64,000 bases of DNA from Negativibacillus massiliensis (GCF_900148495.1 NZ_FTRU01000007.1:310001-374000); one strand, 5' to 3'. Counted from the first letter of the stretch, positions 25,736 to 35,635 are shown. The notes: generated by a model from the sequence alone, not told the origin. Translations and numbers: made by a program.

Positions 25736-28700
25736 TTACTTGATTTTTGCCAGTACATCCTGGAATTTTGCATAGTTGACCTTGACGCCATCATCCAGAT
25801 CAATAGCAATCATCTGGTCTGCCAGATGGTGGATTTTTTCCTCGTAGCTTCTCAGCTCGGTATCCTGATCTTTCAGTTTAGTCAAGGCTTTGTTCAGCTT
25901 CACACGCTCGCTGGTGGACGCATTTGCAATGCGGTTTTCCATATCGGCAATGGCGGTGCGGTAACGGCTCTGCTGCTCATGCACATAATCGGTGCGGATG
26001 CGGGCAATGGTGTCCGGCTGGTAGCGGTGTATATAGATGAGAGCCTTGAAGCCGTTCTTTTTGCCGCTGTCAAAGAGCCAGTAAATGGGGCGCTTCTGAT
26101 AAATTTTGCAGTGGTCGGCATAGAAATCATTGAGGAAATAATTGCGGATCACTTCCTTGGGCTGGCCTTTACCGCCCAGAGCATCAGCAATGAACTTCAG
26201 GTTTTCTTCCAAAGTATCCTTGCCATATACATCCGAGATGAAGTTGATGAAACGACCAACAATGTCATCCTCAAAATATTCATCATCACAAATTGGGATA
26301 ATATTGTCTTTATCAATAAAGTTGGCATCCCATACCATATCACCGCTGGAGAACGCATTCTTTCCGATGGCATCCATCAATTCCTGCTGGATTGCAGTAT
26401 AATCCCAATCCCCACCAGCATAAAGCAGACCATCTTTTAGGGGCGAATATCTGCCGAACATACAGCCTACTGCATAGGAAATGACCGAAACGACCCATTC
26501 TTTTTTGCTGTATACAGCAATCGCATTGTCTCTGCTTTCAAGTTCCGGCAGACTTTCTTCATCGAGGCGATATAAAGTTGCAAACTCCAAATTTATCTCA
26601 CGCAGGTTATCCATAAACATCTGCGCTTTCTTTTCCCTGCTTACTTTGTCGTAGTCATATTCACTTGCAAGTGATTCGGCACAAAAATGTCTTGAGCCAA
26701 AGCAATAACTTGTTTCACTACTATTCCAATCAGCCTCTGCCAAATTACGATTCTGCTCCGCAAGCCTGCTTATATTACCTGTTGAGTCTAATATAACAGG
26801 TAATTGTTTAATATCTTTCGTCTGCAAGTTGATGGACGGATTCATTACGTTGAAATAAAACGTTGAAACGCTTGAATTTAGCAACGCAAGAATAGGAAGT
26901 AATTTGGAATTGTCTCTTAGAAAAATAGCCGGACCACCCATATCGTATACGCAGCCCTTCGGCAAATATCTAAACCCGGTTCCTCTGCTTGTAACAGCTG
27001 AATATGTAATTCCTTCTCTATACCAGTATTCTTCTGCTACGAGATTTGAGGTTTTGTTTGTTTTATAAAAGTTTCTCGCCGTTTCACTCCAATCAATTAC
27101 CATATCAATATTCCCATAATACCTACGGAAATTCCCGCCTTTAGAATAGAATATCCACCTTCCTCCAATGCAATCCTTATCAATTTCCCACCAATAACGG
27201 AGATATGTTTCGTTATCACCCGTTTTATTTAGCGATGACATTTCAATCATACTTCCCAGAGCAGGATAGTTTTCATAGTTTTCTATAAACGCTTCTGGCA
27301 CCCAATATGCCAACGTTGCACCCGGAATACGCAAGAAGTCAGCAACTTTGTTCGTGGATAAAAAGCGATGCTTTAGGAATTCCGTTTGCTTCAACACCTG
27401 ATCTTTGCAATCCACCAATCTTGAAAAAACGGAATCATACCTTGGCAGTTCAGCCTTTCGCACAACATAACTGGCTGTTTGGACAACATCATTTCCAATT
27501 TCGTCGAACGCCTTAATCCCAAGGTGAACCAAAGAAATAAGATTATTCTTCAAGAAGTTCACTCTGAGATGTTCAAAACTTGCCAAAAACATGAAAGAGT
27601 GCATAGTAATCATTCCAGAAAAACCATTTGCTTTAAGAAAATCAAAATCTCTTTCAATAAATACCGCAAAAAGGTCTTGACGTCCATCAGGATATAGCTC
27701 TTGAATTTTGTCACCCAGTTTTGAACTTATGCTTCTCCCACCCATATATGGCGGATTCGTTACAACCACATCATATTTCTGCGCAAGTGCTTCCGCTACC
27801 TGTACCAATGGCAACAGGCTGTTCAACACGCTCTCTTTGCTCATGCTGATGTCGTCCCGCACCTCATCAAAACGGGCATACAGGGCAGCAAAATCCACAG
27901 GGGTAATATTCAGAATAGAACCGTACTCTTTGGCGTCGTGCATCTCCTTGACAATGGTGTCCATCGCCGCTTTCAGCTTGGTATCGCCATTACAGAAGTA
28001 TTCCAATGCATAGCGGTCAATCCCATTGCTTTCCTGAATCGCATAGACGTTTGGCTGAATCTGGCGGCTGAAAAACCGGCGGTCATATTGACGGGCTTTC
28101 ATCATCACCGCAAAATAGGCGAGCTGCGCCGCACGGTCGTCAATGTCCAAACCATAGAGATTATTCTTCACGATGCTTTCCACCGCTTCACGAGTGGTGT
28201 AGCCGTAGCTCTCGTAAATCTGCACCAGCACATCGAATAAGTAAGCGAGGATATGACCGGAACCGCAGCAAGGGTCAATACACTTAATCTGCTCCGGTGT
28301 CATAGCGGCATATTCCTTGCAGATTTCTGCCAGTTGTGCCTGCACCTCCGGTTCCTGTTTGGCTTCTTCCAGATAATACTTCCAGCCGGATTTCAGTTCG
28401 TCATTGGGATGTCCCTCCACCCACAGGCGACCGAGAGAATTCTCCACCATGTAACGGACAATCCAGTCCGGAGTAAACAGCTGGGTTGCTGCCGGAATAT
28501 TTTCCTTGGTAATTTTCACATTTTTCTTGAGGGCGGCAAACACCTCGTCCTTCTTCTCAGCATTGTAATACTGATACAGCCAGCCGATGATCTGCACCGC
28601 ATCCTGCCAATCTTGCTCTGGAATAGTGGAAATCATCTGCTCGATGACACTACCTTCACGAAGCAAGTTGTCCGGAAGAAGCAGCTCGGTGTAGTCGGAA

Positions 28701-29194
28701 ATACGCTGGAACATTCCCGGCAGAATGCTATTCAGGGCGTTGCACTGGGTAATCAGCAGGTATTTGTAGAGTTCTTCTGTCTGGTTAGTGTTCTTGAACT
28801 CATAGACTTTTTCCATGTTCAAGCCATCCAAATCCAGGTGCAAGGCTTCGTCAATGATCTGCGGTCTGAAGTTGTTTTCCTCGTCCGTGAACACACGCAC
28901 ACGGGTGGGGAGATAGCCGTTGACCTCCATAAACCGTAGGGCAATCAAGCGATTGAACCAGGTGTAAGCAACTTCCTCCATCACTTCCTCATAGCCCTTG
29001 GCATTGATCTGAGAAATCAATGCCCTGCGCTGATTCTTCTGTGTATCAGTCAGGACTTTTCCGTTGATGCTGTCAGCTGCAGCATCAACGATGTTGTCCT
29101 TTTCAATTCCATATTGCATCGCCTTCTGGGATACACGCTCAATCAGTTCCCGACGTGCCCAGACAGCGAATTTCTTTATCGCATTTTTGTCCAT
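25736..29194 (-). CDS. pglX: BREX adenine-specific methyltransferase PglX
   Basis: 1152-residue DNA N6-adenine methyltransferase that marks host DNA and determines BREX site recognition. SAM-binding motif DPCCGSGH at 307-314, catalytic NPPY at 480-483, then a long target-recognition region and a coiled C-terminus. The frame is intact and I see no long homopolymer or invertible repeat that would suggest phase variation. GGAGG ribosome site present; five bases separate it from the SEFIR gene. Confidence 0.95.
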   Translation of the reverse strand: MDKNAIKKFAVWARRELIERVSQKAMQYGIEKDNIVDAAADSINGKVLTDTQKNQRRALISQINAKGYEEVMEEVAYTWFNRLIALRFMEVNGYLPTRVRVFTDEENNFRPQIIDEALHLDLDGLNMEKVYEFKNTNQTEELYKYLLITQCNALNSILPGMFQRISDYTELLLPDNLLREGSVIEQMISTIPEQDWQDAVQIIGWLYQYYNAEKKDEVFAALKKNVKITKENIPAATQLFTPDWIVRYMVENSLGRLWVEGHPNDELKSGWKYYLEEAKQEPEVQAQLAEICKEYAAMTPEQIKCIDPCCGSGHILAYLFDVLVQIYESYGYTTREAVESIVKNNLYGLDIDDRAAQLAYFAVMMKARQYDRRFFSRQIQPNVYAIQESNGIDRYALEYFCNGDTKLKAAMDTIVKEMHDAKEYGSILNITPVDFAALYARFDEVRDDISMSKESVLNSLLPLVQVAEALAQKYDVVVTNPPYMGGRSISSKLGDKIQELYPDGRQDLFAVFIERDFDFLKANGFSGMITMHSFMFLASFEHLRVNFLKNNLISLVHLGIKAFDEIGNDVVQTASYVVRKAELPRYDSVFSRLVDCKDQVLKQTEFLKHRFLSTNKVADFLRIPGATLAYWVPEAFIENYENYPALGSMIEMSSLNKTGDNETYLRYWWEIDKDCIGGRWIFYSKGGNFRRYYGNIDMVIDWSETARNFYKTNKTSNLVAEEYWYREGITYSAVTSRGTGFRYLPKGCVYDMGGPAIFLRDNSKLLPILALLNSSVSTFYFNVMNPSINLQTKDIKQLPVILDSTGNISRLAEQNRNLAEADWNSSETSYCFGSRHFCAESLASEYDYDKVSREKKAQMFMDNLREINLEFATLYRLDEESLPELESRDNAIAVYSKKEWVVSVISYAVGCMFGRYSPLKDGLLYAGGDWDYTAIQQELMDAIGKNAFSSGDMVWDANFIDKDNIIPICDDEYFEDDIVGRFINFISDVYGKDTLEENLKFIADALGGKGQPKEVIRNYFLNDFYADHCKIYQKRPIYWLFDSGKKNGFKALIYIHRYQPDTIARIRTDYVHEQQSRYRTAIADMENRIANASTSERVKLNKALTKLKDQDTELRSYEEKIHHLADQMIAIDLDDGVKVNYAKFQDVLAKIK

Positions 29195-29199
29195 ATATT

Positions 29200-30309
29200 T
29201 TATTCCTCCGGCTTCATAAGAACTGCTTTACAAGGATTTTCTTCTTCTATTGCTGATCCAGCGGTAACGGTTATTTCCTTCATAGGAATTGCACATTCAA
29301 AGTCAAATTGCATATTTTCTATCACTGTTCCAGCAGAGGGTACTTTTAAACCAACAGGAACTAAATAGTATTTACCTGCTTTTTTATACATATCTAAAAA
29401 CTGATCCCTATTACCCGAACCATGATTTTCATCCATCCATTGATAGCGTGAAACAGTTGTCAAAAGCAACTCTGGCAATTGTATTCCAGAATCGCTCGCA
29501 CGACCGATACTTGCTTCAATGTTAGCACCAATATGCAAAAAATATCCTTTTCCATAATTCTTATCATAGGACTTATATATCCAAGAAGTTTTTGGAAATG
29601 GCGGTACAATATAATCAATTTTCAAAAAAGAATCAGCGAATTTCAGATCCTTGTACAGATTTTTCCACTCGCAGAAAATTTCTCTGCCCTTCAAGTAATT
29701 TTCAAAGAACAGACCTATTGCTGGGGCATCGCCTCCCCAAAGATATACCGTTCCTCTCCATTTTGCAGCATTCCATTTTTCGAGATTGATAGGAGAAGAA
29801 AAGAACATGGTTTTGCGCTTTTTCACAGGCAATGGCTTAAGATCGCCTAATGGAGGCTTTTTGCTATTATTTACCCCTCTAAAGCGCCAATACAGTCTTT
29901 CATATTGCTTTTCGTCTGAAAGATTATAGAAAGTATATGGTTTTAACGGAGTGGGAATATATTGTTGATCTTCTTCAGCGAAAAAAGCTGCAATGAATTT
30001 ATTTGTTTCAGCTGTCGAATCATATAACATTTGATAAACAATGTTCGCTTCCCATACAACGCCTTTTCCTTTGTTATCAGAATAAAGTTTCTGATTATAT
30101 GTTTCTTCGCACAAAATAAGTACAAATTCAGCCTCTATAATTTGACGTTCCATCCATCTGGGCCAGCCTTCAGGAGGTGCTTCTTCGTACTGATCTATCA
30201 TTGCATCAATGCCTTCTGAACGTAATTTATTGGCAAACTCTAAGACCTTATCTTCATATTTCTGGTTTTTATGTGCATATGAAATGAAAACTTTCGGATT
30301 TTTGTCCAT
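29200..30309 (-). CDS. SEFIR-domain protein embedded in the BREX operon
   Basis: 369 residues. Residues 5-150 form a SEFIR (TIR-related) domain: KVFISYAHKNQKYEDKV, then DQYEEAPPEGWPRWMERQI, then FVLILCEETY, then GVVWEANIVYQ with a conserved Glu. SEFIR and TIR domains act in signalling, and many bacterial TIR proteins deplete NAD during phage infection; NADase activity here is inference. The C-terminal ~220 residues are unrecognised, contain no membrane segment, and may be a sensor or partner-binding domain. The gene lies between brxC (10 bases) and pglX (5 bases) with its own AAGGAG site, so it is made together with BREX. Confidence 0.85.
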   Translation of the reverse strand: MDKNPKVFISYAHKNQKYEDKVLEFANKLRSEGIDAMIDQYEEAPPEGWPRWMERQIIEAEFVLILCEETYNQKLYSDNKGKGVVWEANIVYQMLYDSTAETNKFIAAFFAEEDQQYIPTPLKPYTFYNLSDEKQYERLYWRFRGVNNSKKPPLGDLKPLPVKKRKTMFFSSPINLEKWNAAKWRGTVYLWGGDAPAIGLFFENYLKGREIFCEWKNLYKDLKFADSFLKIDYIVPPFPKTSWIYKSYDKNYGKGYFLHIGANIEASIGRASDSGIQLPELLLTTVSRYQWMDENHGSGNRDQFLDMYKKAGKYYLVPVGLKVPSAGTVIENMQFDFECAIPMKEITVTAGSAIEEENPCKAVLMKPEE

Positions 30310-30319
30310 AACAATCTCC

Positions 30320-33300
30320 TTATTTCAGCGTGATTCCATCGCAATCCTTCATCATCGCAGTCAGATAGCTTCTCATACGCTCTACATAAGCGTCAATATC
30401 TTCCTGGCTCTCCAAGGTCTTTGCAGGGAACGCCATCTGACGGTACACATTTTTAATTACTTTCTTCGGAACAGGCTTTGCCGGAGTATCCGGCTGTTTT
30501 TTCTCGACCGGCTTCGGCGGCTGCTTTGCAGTCTCGATGCGGTCACAGATGTCGTCCTTGTAAGACCAAATCTGCGGAACCAGACCATCCAACAGGGCAA
30601 GGCTCTGAAGCTCGCTGATTTTCTTTTTCTGCTGGTCGAAGTATGTATCAGCTTTTCTTACCAGTTCAGCACAGTCCATATTGCCATCGGAAAGGGTATG
30701 AACCTCTGCCATACACTGGCGGACGATTTCCAGCAGCTCGGCACGTTTGGAATCCAGCAATCTGCCATGTCCTTCCCGGACTTTCTCCATCAGCCCATTG
30801 AGTTCCGGGATTCTGCGGTAGATATTTTTCGGGTCATTCTCGACCACGGTAATCAAGCGAATCTGATTCAGAGCGTCGTTGGCTTCTGTTTCCTTGCTGA
30901 GATAATGCAGATCGTTCCTCAGGTCGTCCTCCATCTTAACGGCGGCATCAAATACCTGTACCTGATTCTTGAAGAATCCCTCGACCCGATGCATTTTTTC
31001 TTTATTGTCGAAGAGGTTATCTTCCTCTTTCAGAATCGCATCAATCAGGGCAATATTATCTTTCCGCTGGCAGAGGACTTTGTCCATTTGCTCAATGGAA
31101 GTAGCTACAAGGCTCTGATCCGGATATTTATGACCTTCATATCTGCTTTTCAATTCGGTATAGTGGTCTTTCAGCTCAGTGAACTTCTGAACCACAAATG
31201 CTACCAGACCGTCCTCATCGTCCGGCACATCCATGACATCGAAATATTCACGCAGCAGCTCTTTGACAGCCCGCATCTTTGTGACGGTAATCATCTGGCG
31301 CTTGCTGATGCTGGTCTTGCCAATCTCGCTTTTTTTGCGGAGCATATCCGGCAATTTCGGGTTATCCGGCTGAATTGTGGAACCTGCATATTTGATGGTG
31401 ACTTTCTGATCATAAATCAGACGGGCAACCACAGCGGCAATGTCAATTTCTTTCCAGCCGTAAGGAATCGCACTATAACGGCTCTGAATGTCCGCCATAG
31501 AGGTCGGCAGATTTTTCATTGCCTGCATTTCCAGATACTCTTCGATCTTGGCAGCTGCACCTCGGTTTGGCTCCATACCAGGCATGATATTTTCGGCACC
31601 GGTCAGAATTTCAATAACATCTGCATCAGTATCAGCGTTTTTTTCAATCAGAGAAAGTTCACTGTACACATGGGACACCAGATATTCCAGAGCCTGCTCA
31701 ATCTTACCCTTGGCATTTCCGCCCTTGAGTTCGATATGTTCACCGTCCACATAGAACTGTGCGGATTCAATGGCTTTTACCAAATCTTCCATCGCAGTCT
31801 GCTCATACTTGGTAGCTTCTTCCTGCTGGTCACGGATAATATCCTGAACAGATTTCGGAAGCTGGTTGACATTACGCTGTTTGACATACTTACGAATCTT
31901 CATGGCACTTTCCAAAGATTCATAATAAGGGGTATCCGACAGCACAACGATGGCTTCCTTGCCCTTGGAATCCGTCATCAGCCGCAGCTCGGATTTTTCT
32001 GCATTGTCTGTCGCAACTGTCAGGAAGCGCAAGCGCATCCCGCCAGTAATGTTACCCACGGTAATACCATCTACCATCTGATCGAAGGAAAAGTCGTATT
32101 TGCCGTAGCGATATTTCTTGGTGGTAAAAATATCTCCGAAAATCATCTGCCCGATACGGTCAACGATAGAAGCGGTATCAACCGGAGTGTTTTTGATTTC
32201 TCTCTGAATATCCTGTTCTTCATCGGTCAGGAAGTTATAAACTTCTCCTGTTCTTCCGATATAGTTCTGGCTCATCAGCCGGTTCAGACATTCACGGACA
32301 GTCTCACGCATGGTGATCTTGTCCATGCGAATATCATCCGCCATCAAAATTACAATATTGTCCAGATTGGCAGGAATGTCGTCAATGTAACGAATCAGGT
32401 ACAGCAGTTTCAGCACATCCACATCCTGTGCTTCGATGCCATCACCATTATCAGCAGCCTTTTGGCAGCGTTCAATTACACGACGGATGGAGCTATCCAG
32501 GAAAGTATGTACGGTATCATAAAAACGGAAGAACGGAACAAGGGCATACTCGTCCTTGTCCTGAATTTTCTGGGTTGCTTCCTGGAAGCCGGAAAGCATG
32601 GAACGTTCACCGCCGGACAGATGCTTGCCGGAATTACCATGCTTGCGGATTTCTGCAAAAACCTTCTGCATGATGATGAACTGATAAGGCACAAATGGGA
32701 AATTCACGGCAAATTCTCTGGAACCAGAATAACCTTTAATATCCAAAATGGAGTCTGTGAAACTGAACAGATTACGGAGAACGGAGTCGTTCTTCTCATA
32801 AACTGCTTCCAGTTTGGACTCGGCTTCATTGTTCTTTTTCAGAATACGCTTCTGAATGACTTCATCCACAGAGGAGGAAGAAAGGCTCAAACGGGTTTTG
32901 AATCGAGCCTGAATTCTGGAGAACTCGTCAGCACGGACTTTAATAATTTCATCAATAGCTTCCTGTCCGGTGCAGACAACCCACACCTTACCACCGCACT
33001 CACTACCGATTTTCTCGACAAGGGACTGAAGATTCAAAAGCATATCGGTATCTGTACCAACATACTGACCCACTTCGTCCACCATGAACAGCAGACGGAA
33101 GTTATCTGGCTTGGTATTCAGGTAATCCTTAATATCCTCTACAAGCTGGGCAATCGAAAACTCAGTAGCGGATTTATCATTGAACCAAGCCTTGGCATCT
33201 TCCTCACTCATGTCCAGGACTTCCACCAGAGTAGGAATGATATATTTGCCATTAAAGGCAAATGCTTTGCGGGAATCTACCCAGGGCATGCCTTTCTTTT

Positions 33301-33856
33301 CTTCAAAGACACGGCGGAACTCATCGGTCTTTCCCTGTTGGTCGATATACTGTTCCAGTTTGGCAACCTTCAGGTTCTCACCAAAGAAGCCCAGATGGTT
33401 ATAGAAGGTTTTAGCAAACACACGCAGAACAGCAGTTTTGTCTTTATTGATGGAACCCTCAATATCAATATTAAACAGAATCGTCTCTGTCTGCACCTTC
33501 GTGGAACGGTCAATCAGCATATAGGTTGCAGGGTCATCTTCAAACTTCCTGCGAAATCTCTCAACACTATGAATCCCTTTGACCTCTTTATTCTCCAGTA
33601 GATAGGACAGCATTTTCAAGAAGTGGGATTTACCGCTTCCAAAGAATCCGGAAATCCACACGCCGGTATCAGCGGTCAGCTCATCCAGAGCATCACTATA
33701 ATAATTAAAAAAGGTAATGAAGTGCTTCTTCAATTCCTTTGTAATAACATACTCATTTAATTCCTGCTCGATCACATCGTCCGCAGCCTGATCGACTTTG
33801 ATAACGCCGTTGATTTTACGGTTGATGTCATCGGCAAACATATCACGAATAATCAC
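30320..33856 (-). CDS. brxC: BREX P-loop ATPase BrxC
   Basis: 1178-residue large ATPase of BREX. Walker A GFFGSGKSHF begins at residue 70 and Walker B LLFMVDEVG is at 255-263. The middle and C-terminal regions are mostly helical, with a proline-rich linker (QPPKPVEKKQPDTPAKPVP) before the last 50 residues. The start is GTG at 33856 behind a GGGGG ribosome site. It is 12 bases from brxB. Intact and of normal family length (about 1200). Confidence 0.95.
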   Translation of the reverse strand: MIIRDMFADDINRKINGVIKVDQAADDVIEQELNEYVITKELKKHFITFFNYYSDALDELTADTGVWISGFFGSGKSHFLKMLSYLLENKEVKGIHSVERFRRKFEDDPATYMLIDRSTKVQTETILFNIDIEGSINKDKTAVLRVFAKTFYNHLGFFGENLKVAKLEQYIDQQGKTDEFRRVFEEKKGMPWVDSRKAFAFNGKYIIPTLVEVLDMSEEDAKAWFNDKSATEFSIAQLVEDIKDYLNTKPDNFRLLFMVDEVGQYVGTDTDMLLNLQSLVEKIGSECGGKVWVVCTGQEAIDEIIKVRADEFSRIQARFKTRLSLSSSSVDEVIQKRILKKNNEAESKLEAVYEKNDSVLRNLFSFTDSILDIKGYSGSREFAVNFPFVPYQFIIMQKVFAEIRKHGNSGKHLSGGERSMLSGFQEATQKIQDKDEYALVPFFRFYDTVHTFLDSSIRRVIERCQKAADNGDGIEAQDVDVLKLLYLIRYIDDIPANLDNIVILMADDIRMDKITMRETVRECLNRLMSQNYIGRTGEVYNFLTDEEQDIQREIKNTPVDTASIVDRIGQMIFGDIFTTKKYRYGKYDFSFDQMVDGITVGNITGGMRLRFLTVATDNAEKSELRLMTDSKGKEAIVVLSDTPYYESLESAMKIRKYVKQRNVNQLPKSVQDIIRDQQEEATKYEQTAMEDLVKAIESAQFYVDGEHIELKGGNAKGKIEQALEYLVSHVYSELSLIEKNADTDADVIEILTGAENIMPGMEPNRGAAAKIEEYLEMQAMKNLPTSMADIQSRYSAIPYGWKEIDIAAVVARLIYDQKVTIKYAGSTIQPDNPKLPDMLRKKSEIGKTSISKRQMITVTKMRAVKELLREYFDVMDVPDDEDGLVAFVVQKFTELKDHYTELKSRYEGHKYPDQSLVATSIEQMDKVLCQRKDNIALIDAILKEEDNLFDNKEKMHRVEGFFKNQVQVFDAAVKMEDDLRNDLHYLSKETEANDALNQIRLITVVENDPKNIYRRIPELNGLMEKVREGHGRLLDSKRAELLEIVRQCMAEVHTLSDGNMDCAELVRKADTYFDQQKKKISELQSLALLDGLVPQIWSYKDDICDRIETAKQPPKPVEKKQPDTPAKPVPKKVIKNVYRQMAFPAKTLESQEDIDAYVERMRSYLTAMMKDCDGITLK

Positions 33857-33868
33857 AATCGTACCCCC

Positions 33869-34426
33869 TTATACAACATTGAACGCCCTGTAATAATCAT
33901 TGGGCTGCAATCGGTTAAATAATTTCACATGGCGTCCGTCAAACTCACCCGGATACATTACCAGAATCGGAACATCCGAAAAATGAGGTTGCAGTGCTTC
34001 CAACAGTGAATGGATTCTCATAAATGGGAAAACTTCACCCACACCGGTAAGCATCAGTACATCCCCACACTCATGCGGTTCAAACTGGATTTTTTCTATA
34101 AACTCACCTTCGCCAATAGCGGAGTGGAGCTGTTCCAAAAGGAAGATACTTCCGTCCTCCGCTTCCATATCTGGAATCGCATCCGTGATACCAATATCCT
34201 CGCAGATGGAAAGAAAAGTCTGATATAGATTACAGATTCTCAGACGGCAGGACAGGGAATGGTCGGTTTCCAGTTGCTGAGTAAAGTGGCGGACTGCCAT
34301 TTCATCTTCTGGATCGTAACAAAAAATACGAATATTCACTTCATTGCTGAGTCCTTTACCTTCCAAAAATTCAGGTTCTTGTATCAGTTCTCTGACTTTA
34401 TCTAAACGTTCTTCAATATTACTCAT
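33869..34426 (-). CDS. brxB: BREX protein BrxB (DUF1788)
   Basis: 185-residue BrxB, a small conserved type 1 BREX component of unknown biochemical role. Recognised by IEERLDKVRELIQEP at the start, FIEKIQFEP in the middle and PILVMYPGEFDGR near the end. Cytoplasmic. Sits between brxA and brxC with 15 and 12 base gaps. Confidence 0.93.
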   Translation of the reverse strand: MSNIEERLDKVRELIQEPEFLEGKGLSNEVNIRIFCYDPEDEMAVRHFTQQLETDHSLSCRLRICNLYQTFLSICEDIGITDAIPDMEAEDGSIFLLEQLHSAIGEGEFIEKIQFEPHECGDVLMLTGVGEVFPFMRIHSLLEALQPHFSDVPILVMYPGEFDGRHVKLFNRLQPNDYYRAFNVV

Positions 34427-34441
34427 ACATCTGTATCCTCC

Positions 34442-35047
34442 TTATGAGAAGCAGTTGAAAGCGGGTAACACCATCAGGTCGCCATGACTTCTGATTGCAT
34501 TTTCCAAAATTGGATGCAGGTACACTGGATTCAAATGGTCTGCACGAATATCATCCAGATACTCATTTTCTACGAGAACTTTTGCAAGCACCTGCTTCAG
34601 TTTCGTGATCGTACCTTCACTCCAAGTAGCCACCGCATCATCCTGTTCCTGCAATCTCATAAAGTAGGTATTCAAATCAATCCTACCAAAAGAGCTGTCC
34701 TTTAATCGGTACTTCTCGCCAATAACCGTCAGCATAAACTCCCACATCAAACGACTCTGTTTCATCATGGCATACAGACAAATCTGTTTGGCTACATCAG
34801 TCGGCTGCTGCGCAATCGCTCTAACCAAATCATTATCATCCATAGCAGCCAGTCGTTTTAAGCAAGCCTTTGCCATCCGAGCGACTGACTTTTCCGTCGG
34901 ATACTGAAAAAGATTGTCGCTCGTAATCTGTGTAACGACATCGTTATTACTCATACCGCTGCTTAATAATTTTGCCGTTGTTCGCATCTCATAAAACAAA
35001 AATGGTTCCCTTGTTAAAGATGCAATATATGGATATGTATTGTCCAT
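34442..35047 (-). CDS. brxA: BREX protein BrxA (DUF1819)
   Basis: 201-residue BrxA, a small helical protein with DNA-binding properties in studied systems. Family features: LTREPFLFYEMRTTAKLLS near the N-terminus, and the central KQICLYAMMKQSRLMWEFM. The ATG at 35047 lies six bases after the GGGGGG ribosome site; the TTG one codon earlier is less likely. First core gene of the BREX operon, 12 bases after the small Xre gene. Confidence 0.93.
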   Translation of the reverse strand: MDNTYPYIASLTREPFLFYEMRTTAKLLSSGMSNNDVVTQITSDNLFQYPTEKSVARMAKACLKRLAAMDDNDLVRAIAQQPTDVAKQICLYAMMKQSRLMWEFMLTVIGEKYRLKDSSFGRIDLNTYFMRLQEQDDAVATWSEGTITKLKQVLAKVLVENEYLDDIRADHLNPVYLHPILENAIRSHGDLMVLPAFNCFS

Positions 35048-35059
35048 CAAAAGCCCCCC

Positions 35060-35278
35060 TTATGATCTTTCTCTTGTTTCAGGAAGGACTTCCATAATAT
35101 CTTCGATGCCGCAATTTAATTTTCTGCAAATGCGCACGATGACTTCCATAGAAACAAGTTCATTCCTTGAAAGTTTTGCGAGGGTATTTGGACTGATACC
35201 AACATCTTTTGCAAACTCCATTTTTTTCATTTCTTTGTCTATCAACAGCTTGAAAAGCTTATTATAGGTTACGTCCAT
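35060..35278 (-). CDS. Small Xre-family regulator heading the BREX operon
   Basis: 72-residue protein that is almost entirely an Xre helix-turn-helix domain (FAKDVGISPNTLAKLSRNEL, about residues 22-41), ending IEDIMEVLPETRER. As the first gene of the BREX transcript it is the likely autoregulator. It is not related to BrxR, the larger WYL-type regulator found with many BREX systems. GGAGG ribosome site seven to eight bases upstream. Confidence 0.87.
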   Translation of the reverse strand: MDVTYNKLFKLLIDKEMKKMEFAKDVGISPNTLAKLSRNELVSMEVIVRICRKLNCGIEDIMEVLPETRERS

Positions 35279-35325
35279 ACTTGACCTCCATCTTCAAAAC
35301 TATTGCTTAAAAAGTTCTATTCTAA

Positions 35326-35334
35326 ATTATAGCA
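35326..35334 (-). promoter_or_regulatory. Extended -10 promoter of the BREX operon
   Basis: On the minus strand the sequence TGCTATAAT (35326-35334) is a perfect extended -10. No good -35 is present at the usual distance. Transcription would start about 40 bases before the small Xre gene. Confidence 0.55.
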
Positions 35335-35389
35335 CAATTACATTCAAAAAGGGATAATAAATTTTGCATTTGCAGAGTTTTTTTCTTTT

Positions 35390-35620
35390 TCTTATAAATC
35401 AGTTTTTTGTTCAGGTAACTATTTCCCCAAACATGAAAGTCTGTGAAGGATGCGTAGGATTCACAAATTGGCAAGCAGTGTAAACCTGTACAGGTTCACT
35501 CATTTTCTCGAATTTCCCTTTGGGTCATTCTTCGCAAATTTGCTTGTTGGGGAAACATCCCCAATCCCCTTTGAACATCATCTGCGATGATGGCTGCACA
35601 GTCATTCTGACCGTTTTGTT
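35390..35620. other. Gene-free hairpin-rich spacer
   Basis: No gene. Several short inverted repeats are visible: GTAAACCTG-TA-CAGGTTCAC near 35482-35500, GGGGA-AACA-TCCCC near 35550-35563, and CATCATC-TGC-GATGATG near 35576-35593. It lies between the BREX promoter and an isolated Xre gene. Function unknown; an origin of transfer or a structured RNA are possible. Confidence 0.4.
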
Positions 35621-35635
35621 TTACTTAAAATAGAA

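Noticed and set aside
25736-29194. Phase-variable pglX
   Set aside because: I found no long homopolymer, short tandem repeat or flanking invertible repeat; the frame is intact.
30209-33601. 1130-codon plus-strand frame opposite brxC
   Set aside because: Antisense shadow of BrxC; the minus-strand protein has Walker motifs and operon context.
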